Part shown: positions 56,048 through 64,000 of the stretch, piece by piece
How positions within the stretch are numbered: position 1 is the stretch's first letter
Layout: every line of letters begins with the position of its first letter
From: an uncultured Dietzia sp.
GTDB taxonomy: Bacteria > Actinomycetota > Actinomycetes > Mycobacteriales > Mycobacteriaceae
Length of the DNA: 64,000 nucleotides
Direction of reading: 5' to 3'
Assembly: GCF_937873725.1 (NCBI RefSeq)
Contig: NZ_CALMYY010000066.1
Span: 16,889-80,888 of the forward strand
The notes under the pieces: model-generated
Database searches by the model: none
Seen by the model: only the letters and a program-made list of their open reading frames with translations
What the model was told of the DNA's origin: nothing
Translations under genes and position numbers: made by a program

Positions 56048-57939
56048 TTGTCCTCCTCCTGCTGGGCGAGCACCGCGGCGTCGATCCGCTCGGTCGCCTC
56101 GTGGATCTCCGCCGGGTCGTCCGCGGCGGATTCCGAGTCGTCGAACAGCGGTCGGATGTCCCGGGCCGCCATGATCTCGTCGTTGGACGTGCCGGCGGCG
56201 ACCATCGGCCACACCTGCGCGTCCTTGCCCACGATGAAGTCGATGAGCACCGGGCGGTCGTTGATCTCGCGGGCCTTGGCGATCACCTCGTCGACGTCCT
56301 CCGCGCGCTCACAGCGGAACGCCACACAGCCGAGGGCCTCGCCGAGCTTGACGAAGTCGGGGATGTGCATGGAGTGGGTCGACAGGTCCGTCTGCGAGTA
56401 CCGCTTGTCGTAGAAGAGCGTCTGCCACTGGCGGACCATGCCGAGGTTGCCGTTGTTGATCAGGGCCACCTTGATGGGCGCGCCCTCGATCGCACAGGTG
56501 GCGAGCTCCTGATTGGTCATCTGGAAGCACCCGTCGCCGTCGATGGACCACACCTCGGCGTCCGGTCGGCCGAACTTCGCGCCCATGGCCGCGGGCACCG
56601 AGTACCCCATGGTCCCGAGGCCGCCCGAGTTCAACCAGGTCCGCGGCTTCTCGTAATGGACGAACTGCGCGGCCCACATCTGGTGCTGACCCACGCCGGC
56701 GCAGTAGATGGCGTCCGGGCCGGCCGCCGCACTCAGGCGCTCGATGACGTACTCGGGCGAGAGCGACCCGTCCGACTGCGGGCCGTACCCGAGCGGGTAC
56801 TCGGCCCGGATCTCGTCCAGGTGCCCCACCCACGCGGCGGGTTCCGTGAGGACGCCGGAGTCGCGGTCGCCGCGCATCGTCTCGACGAGCTCGACCAGCA
56901 CCTCCTTGATGTCCCCGACGATCGGCACGTCGACGGTGCGGTTCTTCCCGATCTCCGCCGGGTCGATGTCCGCGTGGATCACCTTGGCGTCCGGGGCGAA
57001 CGTGTCGAGCCGGCCGGTCACCCGGTCGTCGAAGCGGGCACCCAGGGTGATGAGCAGATCCGAACGCTGGAGCGCCGCCACCGCGGCGACCGTGCCGTGC
57101 ATCCCCGGCATGCCGTAGTGCAGGCGGTGCGAATCGGGGAACGCCCCACGCGCCATGAGCGTGGTGACCACGGGGATGCCCGACAGCTCGGCGAGCGCCA
57201 GCAGCTCCTGCGAGGCATCGGCCTTGATCACGCCGCCGCCCACGTACAGCACGGGCTGCTTGGCCTTGGCGATGAGCCGGGCCGCCTCGCGGATCTGCTT
57301 GCCGTGCGGTTTGGTCACCGGACGGTATCCGGGGAGCTTCATCTCCGGCGGCCACGAGAAGGTCATCTCGGCCTGGAGGACGTCCTTCGGGATGTCCACC
57401 AGGACCGCACCCGGTCGGCCGGTCTGGGCGATGTGGAACGCCTCGGCGATCATCCGCGGGATGTCCTCCCCGTGGGAGACCAGGAAGTTGTGCTTGGTGA
57501 TCGGCATCGTGATGCCGGAGATGTCGGCCTCCTGGAAACCGTCCGTCCCGATGAGCGCGGTACCCACCTGGCCGGTGATGGCCACGATGGGGACCGAGTC
57601 CATCTGCGCGTCCGCGAGCGGGGTCACCAGGTTGGTGGCCCCGGGACCCGACGTGGCCATGCAGACACCGACCTTGCCGGTGGCCTGGGCGTACCCGGTG
57701 GCGGCGTGTCCCGCGCCCTGCTCGTGCCGGACCAGCACGTGGCGGACCTTGACCGAGTCGTAGAGCGGATCGTAGACGGGCAGGATCGCCCCGCCGGGGA
57801 TGCCGAAGACGACCTCGACGCCGATCTCCTCCAACGATCTCACGACCGCCTGGGCGCCCGTCATCCTCTCGGGGGCCGCGGGTCGGGCCTTCTGCTCTGC
57901 ACCCGGACGCGGTCCGGGCTGTGCCGTTGGTGCGCTCAC
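56044..57939 (-). CDS. ilvB: Acetolactate synthase large (catalytic) subunit
   Basis: 631-aa thiamine-diphosphate enzyme for the first common step of valine/leucine/isoleucine synthesis. Catalytic Glu is in [15 protein letters not shown] (about residue 72), FAD-binding regions follow, and the TPP-Mg motif is [18 protein letters not shown] (about 476-493) with later NN. An N-terminal Pro/Ala-rich extension (about 25 aa) is typical of actinobacteria. The GTG has AAGGA about eight nt upstream. Expression is probably controlled by the leader peptide and attenuator located 80-230 nt upstream. Confidence 0.97.
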   Translation of the reverse strand: MSAPTAQPGPRPGAEQKARPAAPERMTGAQAVVRSLEEIGVEVVFGIPGGAILPVYDPLYDSVKVRHVLVRHEQGAGHAATGYAQATGKVGVCMATSGPGATNLVTPLADAQMDSVPIVAITGQVGTALIGTDGFQEADISGITMPITKHNFLVSHGEDIPRMIAEAFHIAQTGRPGAVLVDIPKDVLQAEMTFSWPPEMKLPGYRPVTKPHGKQIREAARLIAKAKQPVLYVGGGVIKADASQELLALAELSGIPVVTTLMARGAFPDSHRLHYGMPGMHGTVAAVAALQRSDLLITLGARFDDRVTGRLDTFAPDAKVIHADIDPAEIGKNRTVDVPIVGDIKEVLVELVETMRGDRDSGVLTEPAAWVGHLDEIRAEYPLGYGPQSDGSLSPEYVIERLSAAAGPDAIYCAGVGQHQMWAAQFVHYEKPRTWLNSGGLGTMGYSVPAAMGAKFGRPDAEVWSIDGDGCFQMTNQELATCAIEGAPIKVALINNGNLGMVRQWQTLFYDKRYSQTDLSTHSMHIPDFVKLGEALGCVAFRCERAEDVDEVIAKAREINDRPVLIDFIVGKDAQVWPMVAAGTSNDEIMAARDIRPLFDDSESAADDPAEIHEATERIDAAVLAQQEEDK

Positions 57940-58019
57940 TTCAACTGTCCTTCATGCTGGTCGTGGAGCTGTCAATCGTCGCCTTCAGGGGCCCGGTGGG
58001 ACCGCTGGAACCCGGCAAC

Positions 58020-58044
58020 AAAAAACCCCCGACGGCCACGGGGG
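58020..58044 (-). terminator. Intrinsic terminator of the ilvB attenuator
   Basis: On the minus strand CCCCCG and CGGGGG pair around a 7-nt loop and are followed at once by six T (58025-58020), the only clean U-tract terminator in the window. It lies inside the ilvB leader, about 80 nt before the ilvB start and 40 nt after the leader-peptide stop, so it must be read through for ilvBNC expression. Confidence 0.85.
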
Positions 58045-58083
58045 CCGGCGAGGGTGCGCGTCGACGGAAAGCCAGGTGACGGC

Positions 58084-58131
58084 TCAGGCGTCGACGCGCC
58101 GGCCGAGTACTAGACCGTTCCAGGTGTTCAC
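58084..58131 (-). CDS. ilvBNC leader peptide (15 aa, Leu-Val-Leu)
   Basis: GTG-initiated 15-codon ORF encoding VNTWNGLVLGRRVDA, ending TGA 40 nt before the attenuator terminator. The control codons are CTA-GTA-CTC; CTA and GTA are rare in this GC-rich genome, which should heighten sensitivity to charged Leu- and Val-tRNA. Codons just after them (GGC-CGG-CGC-GTC-GAC-G) form an arm complementary to downstream CGTCGACGCG and CGCCGGCC, so ribosome position decides the RNA fold. The GTG coincides with the predicted transcription start, implying a leaderless mRNA. Branched-chain leader peptides before ilvB are known in corynebacteria. Confidence 0.8.
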   Translation of the reverse strand: MNTWNGLVLGRRVDA

Positions 58132-58137
58132 GGGGCC

Positions 58138-58167
58138 AGCGTAGGTCGCGCCCGGTGGGATCGTCAA
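58138..58167 (-). promoter_or_regulatory. ilvBNC promoter
   Basis: Minus-strand TTGACG (58167-58162) and TACGCT (58143-58138) separated by 18 bp. This is one of the best sigma-A-like promoters in the window. The expected start, 6-7 nt downstream, is the GTG of the leader peptide. Confidence 0.7.
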
Positions 58168-58217
58168 CTCGTGGAACGTCCATCCCACATAGTGGACCGT
58201 GAGACACTGGGACGACC

Positions 58218-58637
58218 ATGAGCGCCCCATTCACAGCCCCCCTCCCGGAGTCGACGCCCAAGGACCGCGCACTCTTCCGGGTCAATCCCATGTCCTATCT
58301 CGTGATCGGGATCGTCGTGATGGCGATCCTCTGGCCCGTCACCGCCTATCCCGCCACCCTCGGATGGCTCGTCCTGCTGCCGATCGGTTTCGGGTGGTGG
58401 GTCGCCCGGACCAACACGCGACTCGACGAGGACGGCGTCCACCTGACCACGTGGCGGACCCGGAGGTCCGTGCCGTGGGCGGAGGTGAAGGGCGTGATGT
58501 TCCCCAAGAACGGGTTCGCCCGGCTGATCACCACCTCGGAGGACTCATACCCGATGGGCGGGGTCTCCTTCCACGACCTCCCCCGGCTCTCCGAGGCCAG
58601 CCGCGGGCGCATCCGCGACCCCTACGACGCCTCCTGA
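58218..58637 (+). CDS. PH-domain membrane protein, Cfp6-like
   Basis: 139-aa small protein with two adjacent hydrophobic segments (about residues 26-44 and 46-65) followed by a bacterial PH-like domain (TRLDEDGVHLTTWRTRRSVPWAEVKGVMF; key W-x-EV). It matches actinobacterial low-molecular-weight PH-domain proteins; M. tuberculosis cfp6 (Rv3004) has the same position divergent from ilvB. Function unknown, probably envelope-associated. Its last 93 nt overlap the convergent YhgE-like gene. Confidence 0.85.
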   Translation: MSAPFTAPLPESTPKDRALFRVNPMSYLVIGIVVMAILWPVTAYPATLGWLVLLPIGFGWWVARTNTRLDEDGVHLTTWRTRRSVPWAEVKGVMFPKNGFARLITTSEDSYPMGGVSFHDLPRLSEASRGRIRDPYDAS

Positions 58638-60005
58638 CCGACCGCCACCCGACCTCCGGCCGGCCGGCACCCGCTCGGCGACCGCCTGGCGGCGCATCCC
58701 CATCCGCTCGTAGGCCAGGGTGACCGCGATACCCAGCACGATCCCGGCCACCGCCCAGCCGGACAGGACCCAGACCGCGTGCCCGAGCCCCGCCTCCCAG
58801 CTCGAGTCGAAGAACATGATCGAGCGCAGCCCGAGGTACGCCTGGTGCATCGGCTGGAAGGACCCGATCGTCACGAACACCGGGGGAAGCATCTGGGTCG
58901 GGGTGGCGCCTCCCGAGGTGGGGATCCCCAGCACGACGAACAGGACGAGGTTCACCAGGAGTCCGGCGTTCCCGATGGCCGCGATGATCGTGTGCGCGCA
59001 CACCCCGACCGCGACGATCACCAGGTTCGAGAACCAGAACATGTCCCACGGGTCGTAGCCCGTGAGCCCGACGATGTCGGCGACGAGAAGGGTCAGCCCG
59101 GACACCAGCGGAGCGGTCACCGCGGTCACCACCCACTTGCGCACCAGCGTCTGGAGCCGCCCGAACGGCGCCACGTGCACGTTGAGGGCGAGGGGTCCGA
59201 TCTCCAGGGGGATGAACCCGAGCCGGGCGTCCAGGAGCGCGGAGATGATCATCGCCCCGGTGAAGCCGGCGAGCACGACGATCAGCGCGTAGAACATCGG
59301 GAGTGAGGCGTTGGACACCCCGTCCGGGAGCGGGTTCCACGCCACGACGTCGACCCGCACGGGATCCCCGAGCGCCAGGGCCGCCGCCGCACCGACCGTC
59401 CTGCCCTCGGCCTCGGCGAGCAGCCGTGAGTCGGACAGGATCGTGCTCCCCATCCGATCGTGGAACGAGGTCCGTATCGCCTCGGCCATGGTCTGCATGA
59501 CCTGACCCGAGACGATCGACACCCGCGGCGAGTACTCGAGGGTGATCCGGGCAGGGGCCGGAGGTTCCCCGCGGTCCCCCGCCTCGGTGGCTGCGGCCTC
59601 CACGAGCTCGACCACCCGCTGGCTGAGGTCGGGGGGCATCCGCACCGCGCCGAAGTAGGACCCGTCGCGGAGTCCCTCCTCGGCCGCGGCGGCGTCCACC
59701 ACGTGCAGTCGGATCCGCGTCCAGTCGTTGTTCTGGAGCAGCCCCGCCGTGATCTGCGTGCCCACGTCGAGCTGCCGTGGGCCGATCGGCGTCTCGAGTG
59801 ACGCGCCCCGGTCCTCGTCCACCACGGCGACCGGGATGTGGCGGGCATGGGACTGGGGATCCGCGGTCCCGCCCAGGTACATGAACGCCAGGAGGAAGAA
59901 CAGGCCGCACACGAGGACGACCGCCCCGGCCGAGTGCGAGGCGAACTCCCGGAAGCCTCCCGTGTGTCCGGAATCGACCGGTCGCCGCGATGCCGGGTCT
60001 GTCAT
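58545..60005 (-). CDS. YhgE/Pip-like ABC-2-type membrane protein
   Basis: 486-aa membrane protein with one N-terminal membrane segment (about residues 26-46), a large extracytoplasmic domain (about 50-240, [13 protein letters not shown] start), and five or six C-terminal membrane segments (from [21 protein letters not shown] to [19 protein letters not shown]). This layout fits the YhgE/Pip and ABC-2 permease group, used in export or phage-infection-type proteins; no ATPase is adjacent. The Gly/Val-rich 40-residue tail is encoded by DNA antisense to the PH-domain gene, and the real end might be less conserved. ATG at 60005 precedes the first membrane helix. Confidence 0.75.
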   Translation of the reverse strand: MTDPASRRPVDSGHTGGFREFASHSAGAVVLVCGLFFLLAFMYLGGTADPQSHARHIPVAVVDEDRGASLETPIGPRQLDVGTQITAGLLQNNDWTRIRLHVVDAAAAEEGLRDGSYFGAVRMPPDLSQRVVELVEAAATEAGDRGEPPAPARITLEYSPRVSIVSGQVMQTMAEAIRTSFHDRMGSTILSDSRLLAEAEGRTVGAAAALALGDPVRVDVVAWNPLPDGVSNASLPMFYALIVVLAGFTGAMIISALLDARLGFIPLEIGPLALNVHVAPFGRLQTLVRKWVVTAVTAPLVSGLTLLVADIVGLTGYDPWDMFWFSNLVIVAVGVCAHTIIAAIGNAGLLVNLVLFVVLGIPTSGGATPTQMLPPVFVTIGSFQPMHQAYLGLRSIMFFDSSWEAGLGHAVWVLSGWAVAGIVLGIAVTLAYERMGMRRQAVAERVPAGRRSGGGRSGGVVGVADAPAAGLGEPGEVVEGDPAHRV

Positions 60006-60138
60006 GTGCAACCTCGCTCCACTGGGCCGGGCGGCCCACCGTGACGAGGGTAGCGCCACGGCGGGGCGTATCGTGGGGAGGTCACGGCGTCGTCGACCCC
60101 GGTCCGCCGCCATCCCCGCCACGTCGGATCGAGGTCCC

Positions 60139-61977
60139 ATGCCGCCCCTGAGGTCACGCACCAGCACCGCCGGACGCAACGCCGCGGGGGCCCGCGCCCT
60201 CTGGCGTGCGACCGGCATGACCGACTCGGACTTCGGCAAGCCGATCATCGCGATCGCCAACTCGTACACCCAGTTCGTCCCCGGTCACGTGCACCTCAAG
60301 AACGTCGGCGAGATCGTCGCCGAGCAGATCGCCGCGGCCGGCGGCGTGGCCCGCGAGTTCCACACCATCGCGGTGGACGACGGGATCGCGATGGGCCATG
60401 CCGGCATGCTCTACTCGCTGCCGAGCCGCGAGATCATCGCCGACTCGGTCGAGTACATGGTCAACGCCCACACCGCGGACGCGCTGGTGTGCATCTCCAA
60501 CTGCGACAAGATCACCCCGGGCATGCTCAACGCCGCCATGCGCCTGAACATCCCGACCGTGTTCGTCTCCGGCGGCCCCATGGAGTCCGGCTTCTCCGTG
60601 GTGGTCGACGGCGTGGTCAAGGCGGGGTCCGACCTCATCACCGCGATCTCCGCCTCTGCCAACTCCGCGATCGACGACAAGGGATTGGACGAGATCGAGC
60701 GGTCCGCCTGCCCGACCTGCGGCTCCTGCTCCGGCATGTTCACGGCCAACTCCATGAACTGCCTCACCGAGGCCCTGGGCCTGTCGCTGCCGGGCAACGG
60801 CTCGACCCTGGCCACCCACAGCGCCCGCCGCGAGCTGTTCGCCGAGGCCGGCCGCGTGATCGTGGACCTGTGCACCCGCTACTACCGGGACGGGGACGAG
60901 TCGATCCTGCCCCGGTCGGTGGCCGGCAAGGAGGCCTTCACCAACGCCATGACCCTCGACGTGGCGATGGGCGGCTCCACCAACACCGTGCTGCACATCC
61001 TCGCCGCCGCCCGGGAGGGCGAGGTGGACTTCGATCTCCACGACATCGAGCGGATCTCCCGCCGCGTGCCGTGCCTGGCCAAGGTCGCGCCGAACTCGGA
61101 CTACTACATGGAGCACGTCCACCGGGCCGGCGGGATCCCGGCGATCCTGGGCGAGCTGTACCGCGGCGGCCTGCTGGAGACGGACGTCCGCTCGGTCCAC
61201 TCGCCGTCGCTCGAGCAGTACATCGCCGACTGGGACATCCGCAGCGGCACGGCCACGGAGAAGGCGATCGAGCTGTTCCACGCGGCCCCGGGCGGGGTGC
61301 GCACGATCGAGCCGTTCTCCACGGACAACCGGTGGGAGTCGCTCGACACCGACGCAGTGAACGGCTGCATCCACTCCGTCGAGCATCCGGCGACCGCCGA
61401 GGGCGGGCTCGCGGTGCTCCGCGGCAACATCGCCCCCGACGGATCGGTGTTCAAGACCGCCGGCGTCTCGGAGGAGAACTTCCACTTCTCCGGCCCGGCC
61501 CGCGTGGTCGAGTCCCAGGAGGAGGCCGTGTCGGTGATCCTCGACAAGACCCTGCAGGCGGGCGAGGTCCTGGTGGTGCTCTACGAGGGCCCCGCCGGCG
61601 GTCCGGGCATGCAGGAGATGCTGCACCCCACCGCGTTCATCAAGGGCGCGGGCCTCGGCGCCAAGTGCGCGCTCATCACCGACGGCCGCTTCTCCGGCGG
61701 CTCCTCGGGCCTGTCCATCGGCCACATCGCGCCCGAGGCCGCCGCCGGCGGCCCCATCGGTCTGATCCGGGACGGCGACGTGGTGACGATCGACGTCACC
61801 ACGCGGTCCATCTCGGTGGATGTCGACGACGACGAGTTGGCGCGTCGCCGGGCCGAGAAGGGCGCCCTCCCGTGGCGCCCCGAGCACAGGGACCGGAAGG
61901 TCTCGGCCGCCCTGCGGGCCTACGCCTCGATGGCGTCCTCGGCGGACAAGGGCGCCGTCCGCATCCTGCCCGACTGA
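60139..61977 (+). CDS. ilvD: Dihydroxy-acid dehydratase
   Basis: 612-aa Fe-S dehydratase of branched-chain amino acid synthesis. Cluster cysteines are in [13 protein letters not shown] (about residues 116-128) and [19 protein letters not shown] (about 193-211); the C-terminal domain has [21 protein letters not shown] (about 515; key GRFSGG). The ATG has GAGG five nt upstream. It acts after ilvC in the pathway but is transcribed separately, on the opposite strand to ilvBNC, and is convergent with the DoxX gene. Confidence 0.97.
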   Translation: MPPLRSRTSTAGRNAAGARALWRATGMTDSDFGKPIIAIANSYTQFVPGHVHLKNVGEIVAEQIAAAGGVAREFHTIAVDDGIAMGHAGMLYSLPSREIIADSVEYMVNAHTADALVCISNCDKITPGMLNAAMRLNIPTVFVSGGPMESGFSVVVDGVVKAGSDLITAISASANSAIDDKGLDEIERSACPTCGSCSGMFTANSMNCLTEALGLSLPGNGSTLATHSARRELFAEAGRVIVDLCTRYYRDGDESILPRSVAGKEAFTNAMTLDVAMGGSTNTVLHILAAAREGEVDFDLHDIERISRRVPCLAKVAPNSDYYMEHVHRAGGIPAILGELYRGGLLETDVRSVHSPSLEQYIADWDIRSGTATEKAIELFHAAPGGVRTIEPFSTDNRWESLDTDAVNGCIHSVEHPATAEGGLAVLRGNIAPDGSVFKTAGVSEENFHFSGPARVVESQEEAVSVILDKTLQAGEVLVVLYEGPAGGPGMQEMLHPTAFIKGAGLGAKCALITDGRFSGGSSGLSIGHIAPEAAAGGPIGLIRDGDVVTIDVTTRSISVDVDDDELARRRAEKGALPWRPEHRDRKVSAALRAYASMASSADKGAVRILPD

Positions 61978-61993
61978 GACCCTGCCCGGGCCC

Positions 61994-62803
61994 TCAGCCC
62001 GCGCTGACCGGGGCGCTGTCGGCGGTCGACACCAACGGGTTGGTCCCGTTGAAGAAGTACCAGACCAGTCCGGCGGCGACCGCGGCGATCACCAGCCAGA
62101 CGACCCCGCTGAAACGGGGTCGGTGGGACCAGCGCCACCGGCGGTCGGCGGACCAACGACCCGGCCCCGCGAAGAGCAGCGCCGCGAGGGCGGCGGCGTA
62201 CAGGATCGACGTCTCGAGGCCGCGCGTGGTGTCCCCGAGCAGCGGTACGGCCTCGGCACCGGTCAACCGGATCGCGATGCCCACACCCACCAGCGCGAGC
62301 AGTCCGGCCGCGGCGACGGGCGTGGCCAGCCCCACGACGAGCATCACCCCCGCGACCAGTTCGACGGCGCCGCCGGTGATCGCGAGGATCCGGGCCTGCT
62401 CGAAGCCCGACGCGGTGAGGATCTCGGTGAGACCGTCGATCCCGGGGCCGCCGAACAGCCCGAAGAGCTTCTGGAGTCCGCGCATCGCCAGCAGGACGCC
62501 GACGGCGACCCGCAGCAGGAGGAGGCCGAGGTCGGTCGTGCCGCGTCGGGAGATCTCGTCCCCGGGTGCGGGTGCGACGGTGGTCGAGGTGTCGCCGAAC
62601 GGGAGCGGGGTGGACGCGTCGTAGCCTCCGGACTCGACGAACGGCGTGTAGTCCGCGCGACCGGCGGAGGGGAACGCCGTGGTGGCGGAGTCCGTCTTCC
62701 CCGCGCCCGCCCCGGAGCCCGTCGCCTCGGGGACGTCGAGCGGGTAGTCCACGTCGTGGATGATCTCGGTTCGGGCGTCGTCTCCGGGCGTTGAGGAAGT
62801 CAC
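61994..62803 (-). CDS. DoxX-family membrane protein
   Basis: 269-aa protein. The first ~75 residues are polar, Gly/Ala/Thr-rich and probably disordered. Then comes a DoxX domain with four membrane segments (LGLLLLRVAVGVLLAMRGLQKLFGLF; ILAITGGAVELVAGVMLVVGL; VAAAGLLALVGVGIAI; SILYAAALAALLFAG) and a final C-terminal segment (VVWLVIAAVAAGLVWYFF). It corresponds in place to Rv3005c of M. tuberculosis, where the family takes part in membrane oxidoreductase/thiol-redox complexes. The GTG at 62803 is inferred; the ribosome-binding site is weak. Confidence 0.85.
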   Translation of the reverse strand: MTSSTPGDDARTEIIHDVDYPLDVPEATGSGAGAGKTDSATTAFPSAGRADYTPFVESGGYDASTPLPFGDTSTTVAPAPGDEISRRGTTDLGLLLLRVAVGVLLAMRGLQKLFGLFGGPGIDGLTEILTASGFEQARILAITGGAVELVAGVMLVVGLATPVAAAGLLALVGVGIAIRLTGAEAVPLLGDTTRGLETSILYAAALAALLFAGPGRWSADRRWRWSHRPRFSGVVWLVIAAVAAGLVWYFFNGTNPLVSTADSAPVSAG

Positions 62804-62869
62804 GCACCGACCATAGGCCGATCTGCGGGTGTCCGCATCGAGGACACGGCGCACCGTACTCTGGTCGGC

Positions 62870-63895
62870 ATGAGATCGCTCGCACTCCTGCTGGTCATGG
62901 CCCTCGCCGCGACCGGCTGCGCGAGGTTCGACGATCGCCTCTACGACCCCTTCACCCCAGCACCGGGCCCGGGCATGGGCGCCGCCCCGCCGTCCACCCC
63001 ACCCGGCAGCCCTCCGCCGTCCCCGACGCCGCGCTCCGGTCAGCCGGAGCCCACCCCGGAGTCCGGGCCGTGCGTCGACCCGGACCCGGCCGTCATCGCG
63101 ACCTGCCTCGACCCCGCCGTCGCGGTCGCGGGGGTGGGACAGCGCGCGCTGGTCGCGCAGTCCTCGGGTCGGGTCACGATCGTCTCGGTCGACGCGCAGC
63201 CCGAGGAGTTCGGGCGCGTCGACGTCCGGGGTGGCCGGGTGGCCGCCGTCGCGCCGTCCCCCGACTTCGCCCAGGACCGGCTGGTGTACCTCCTCGTCGT
63301 CGGAGACGGCCCCTCCAGGGTCGACCGCCTCGCGCGCGGGGACGCCCCGCGGACCGTGACCGAGCTCGCGCCCGCGGACAGCGGCGGAATGGCGTTCGTC
63401 GACGGGGTCCTCACCGTGGGGGTCGGACCCGAGCTGGTGAGGTTCCCCGGGTTCACCGGGATCGGGCGCGCGACGGAGCCCGAGGTGGTGGCCAAGAACC
63501 TGGGCGGGATCCGGGCCCTGTGCACGCACGAACGGGACCTCTACCTCTCGGCCGTCACCGACCGGGGCGCGGTGGTCCGGACAGCGGATCGGGTCGTCTG
63601 GACCTGGCCCGACCAGCGCGACGCCGGCGGGGGGTTGGGCCCCGCGGATTCCCTCCCCCCCGCCCCCCCCGTCCCCGGACGCCCCCCCGTCCTGCCTCTC
63701 GTCGGGCGGGGCGCGCGGTGGCACCCGACGCAGCTCGCGCAGGGCCGTTACGGACGACTCACCGGGCTCGCGGTGATCGGGGAGGGACTGCTGCTCGCCG
63801 GCACCACCAACAAGCTGGGCGGTTCGCCCGTGCCGACCGACGACCGCGCGGTCCTGCTTCCCGAGTCCGGCGGCGGCGCAGACGCCCGCGTCTGA
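62870..63895 (+). CDS. lppZ: LppZ-like beta-propeller lipoprotein
   Basis: 341-aa exported lipoprotein: signal peptide ending AATGC-ARFDD (Cys17), a Pro/Ser/Gly-rich linker (about 25-65), then a sorbosone-dehydrogenase-like beta-propeller domain (SPDFAQDRLVYLLVV, DLYLSAVTDRG, VVWTWPDQRD, GLAVIGEGLLLAGTTNKLGG). CARF after the lipobox and VWTWPD are shared with M. tuberculosis LppZ (Rv3006), which has the same DoxX neighbour. Substrate unknown. The 3' third contains three poly-C tracts of 7-8 nt in 35 nt, a possible slippage site. Confidence 0.85.
   Translation: MRSLALLLVMALAATGCARFDDRLYDPFTPAPGPGMGAAPPSTPPGSPPPSPTPRSGQPEPTPESGPCVDPDPAVIATCLDPAVAVAGVGQRALVAQSSGRVTIVSVDAQPEEFGRVDVRGGRVAAVAPSPDFAQDRLVYLLVVGDGPSRVDRLARGDAPRTVTELAPADSGGMAFVDGVLTVGVGPELVRFPGFTGIGRATEPEVVAKNLGGIRALCTHERDLYLSAVTDRGAVVRTADRVVWTWPDQRDAGGGLGPADSLPPAPPVPGRPPVLPLVGRGARWHPTQLAQGRYGRLTGLAVIGEGLLLAGTTNKLGGSPVPTDDRAVLLPESGGGADARV
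63655..63688 (+). repeat. Three clustered poly-C tracts inside lppZ
   Basis: Runs of 7 C (63655-63661), 8 C (63663-63670) and 7 C (63682-63688) encode part of a Pro-rich loop (PPAPPVPGRPPV). Homopolymers this long are prone to slippage in vivo and to indel errors in sequencing; loss or gain of one base would truncate the protein. Confidence 0.85.
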
Positions 63896-63933
63896 CCGGT
63901 CGCGCTCCCCGCACTTTCTCGCTATTCGAACTC

Positions 63934-63962
63934 TTGCGCTACCGCCGGGGTGGCGGTAGACT
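63934..63962 (+). promoter_or_regulatory. Promoter with embedded palindrome for a gene beyond the window
   Basis: TTGCGC (63934-63939) and TAGACT (63957-63962) are 17 bp apart. The spacer is filled by a perfect 8-bp inverted repeat CTACCGCC-N5-GGCGGTAG (63939-63959), an ideal repressor position. A GGGAGGGGG ribosome-binding-site-like run ends the window, so the controlled gene starts just past base 64000. Confidence 0.55.
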
Positions 63963-64000
63963 CGTACACACATTCGAGACAGGTGACGCGCGGGAGGGGG

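Overview
The window is a very GC-rich stretch of an actinobacterial chromosome. Gene content and order match the mycolic-acid group (Mycobacteriales: Mycobacterium, Rhodococcus, Gordonia, Dietzia). The run smc-acyP-osmC-mutM-rnc-DUF177-sepIVA, then coaD-rsmD-recG-DAK, ung, thiL, DUF3515, ddl, gpsA, cofC/fbiD, ppk1, mutT1, hupB, leuD-leuC-iclR, gltX, leuB-serA, ilvC-ilvN-ilvB, cfp6-like, DoxX and lppZ is, from memory, the M. tuberculosis order from about Rv2922c to Rv3006, without the large PDIM lipid locus. A Dietzia-like organism would fit the GC content, the short HupB and the cyclic-ketone genes. The genus is inference.

Layout. 1-2.2 kb: end of a succinate dehydrogenase operon (sdhA partial, sdhB). 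2.2-14.8 kb, mostly minus strand: chromosome condensation (smc), DNA and RNA maintenance (mutM, rnc, recG, rsmD), septum/envelope factor SepIVA, CoA synthesis (coaD) and a DAK/FakA-like kinase; many genes overlap by 4 nt. 14.9-25 kb: PaaG-like isomerase, ung, gamma-carbonic anhydrase, thiL, ddl, gpsA, F420 synthesis (cofC), polyphosphate kinase, mutT1 and a tail-less hupB. 25.2-28 kb: leuCD divergent from a LtbR-like IclR regulator.

28-41.2 kb is an accessory catabolic island inserted in the conserved block and ending at tRNA genes. The minus-strand operon (alpha/beta hydrolase, cyclohexanone-type Baeyer-Villiger monooxygenase, Zn-alcohol dehydrogenase, aldehyde dehydrogenase) has the gene set of cyclohexanone-to-adipate degradation (chnC-B-D-E). 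A LysR-controlled plus-strand operon (acyl-CoA dehydrogenase, CaiB-type CoA transferase, enoyl-CoA hydratase, 3-hydroxyacyl-CoA dehydrogenase) could carry a dicarboxylate such as adipate on to 3-oxoacyl-CoA. The GAF/Fis regulator divergent from the first operon carries an apparent 1-nt frameshift.

41.2-43.2 kb: two identical tRNA-Glu(CTC) genes, tRNA-Gln(CTG) and gltX. 43.3-48 kb: isochorismate synthase, a FAH-family hydrolase, and an exonuclease/DUF294 signalling pair. 48-62 kb is dominated by branched-chain amino acid and serine synthesis (leuB, serA, ilvC, ilvN, ilvB, ilvD). ilvBNC is preceded by a transcription attenuator with a 15-codon, apparently leaderless leader peptide containing Leu-Val-Leu. 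The window ends with DoxX, LppZ and a palindrome-bearing promoter for a gene beyond the edge. No IS element, prophage, CRISPR array or rRNA gene was seen, and no gene-free stretch reaches 300 bases except the tRNA block.
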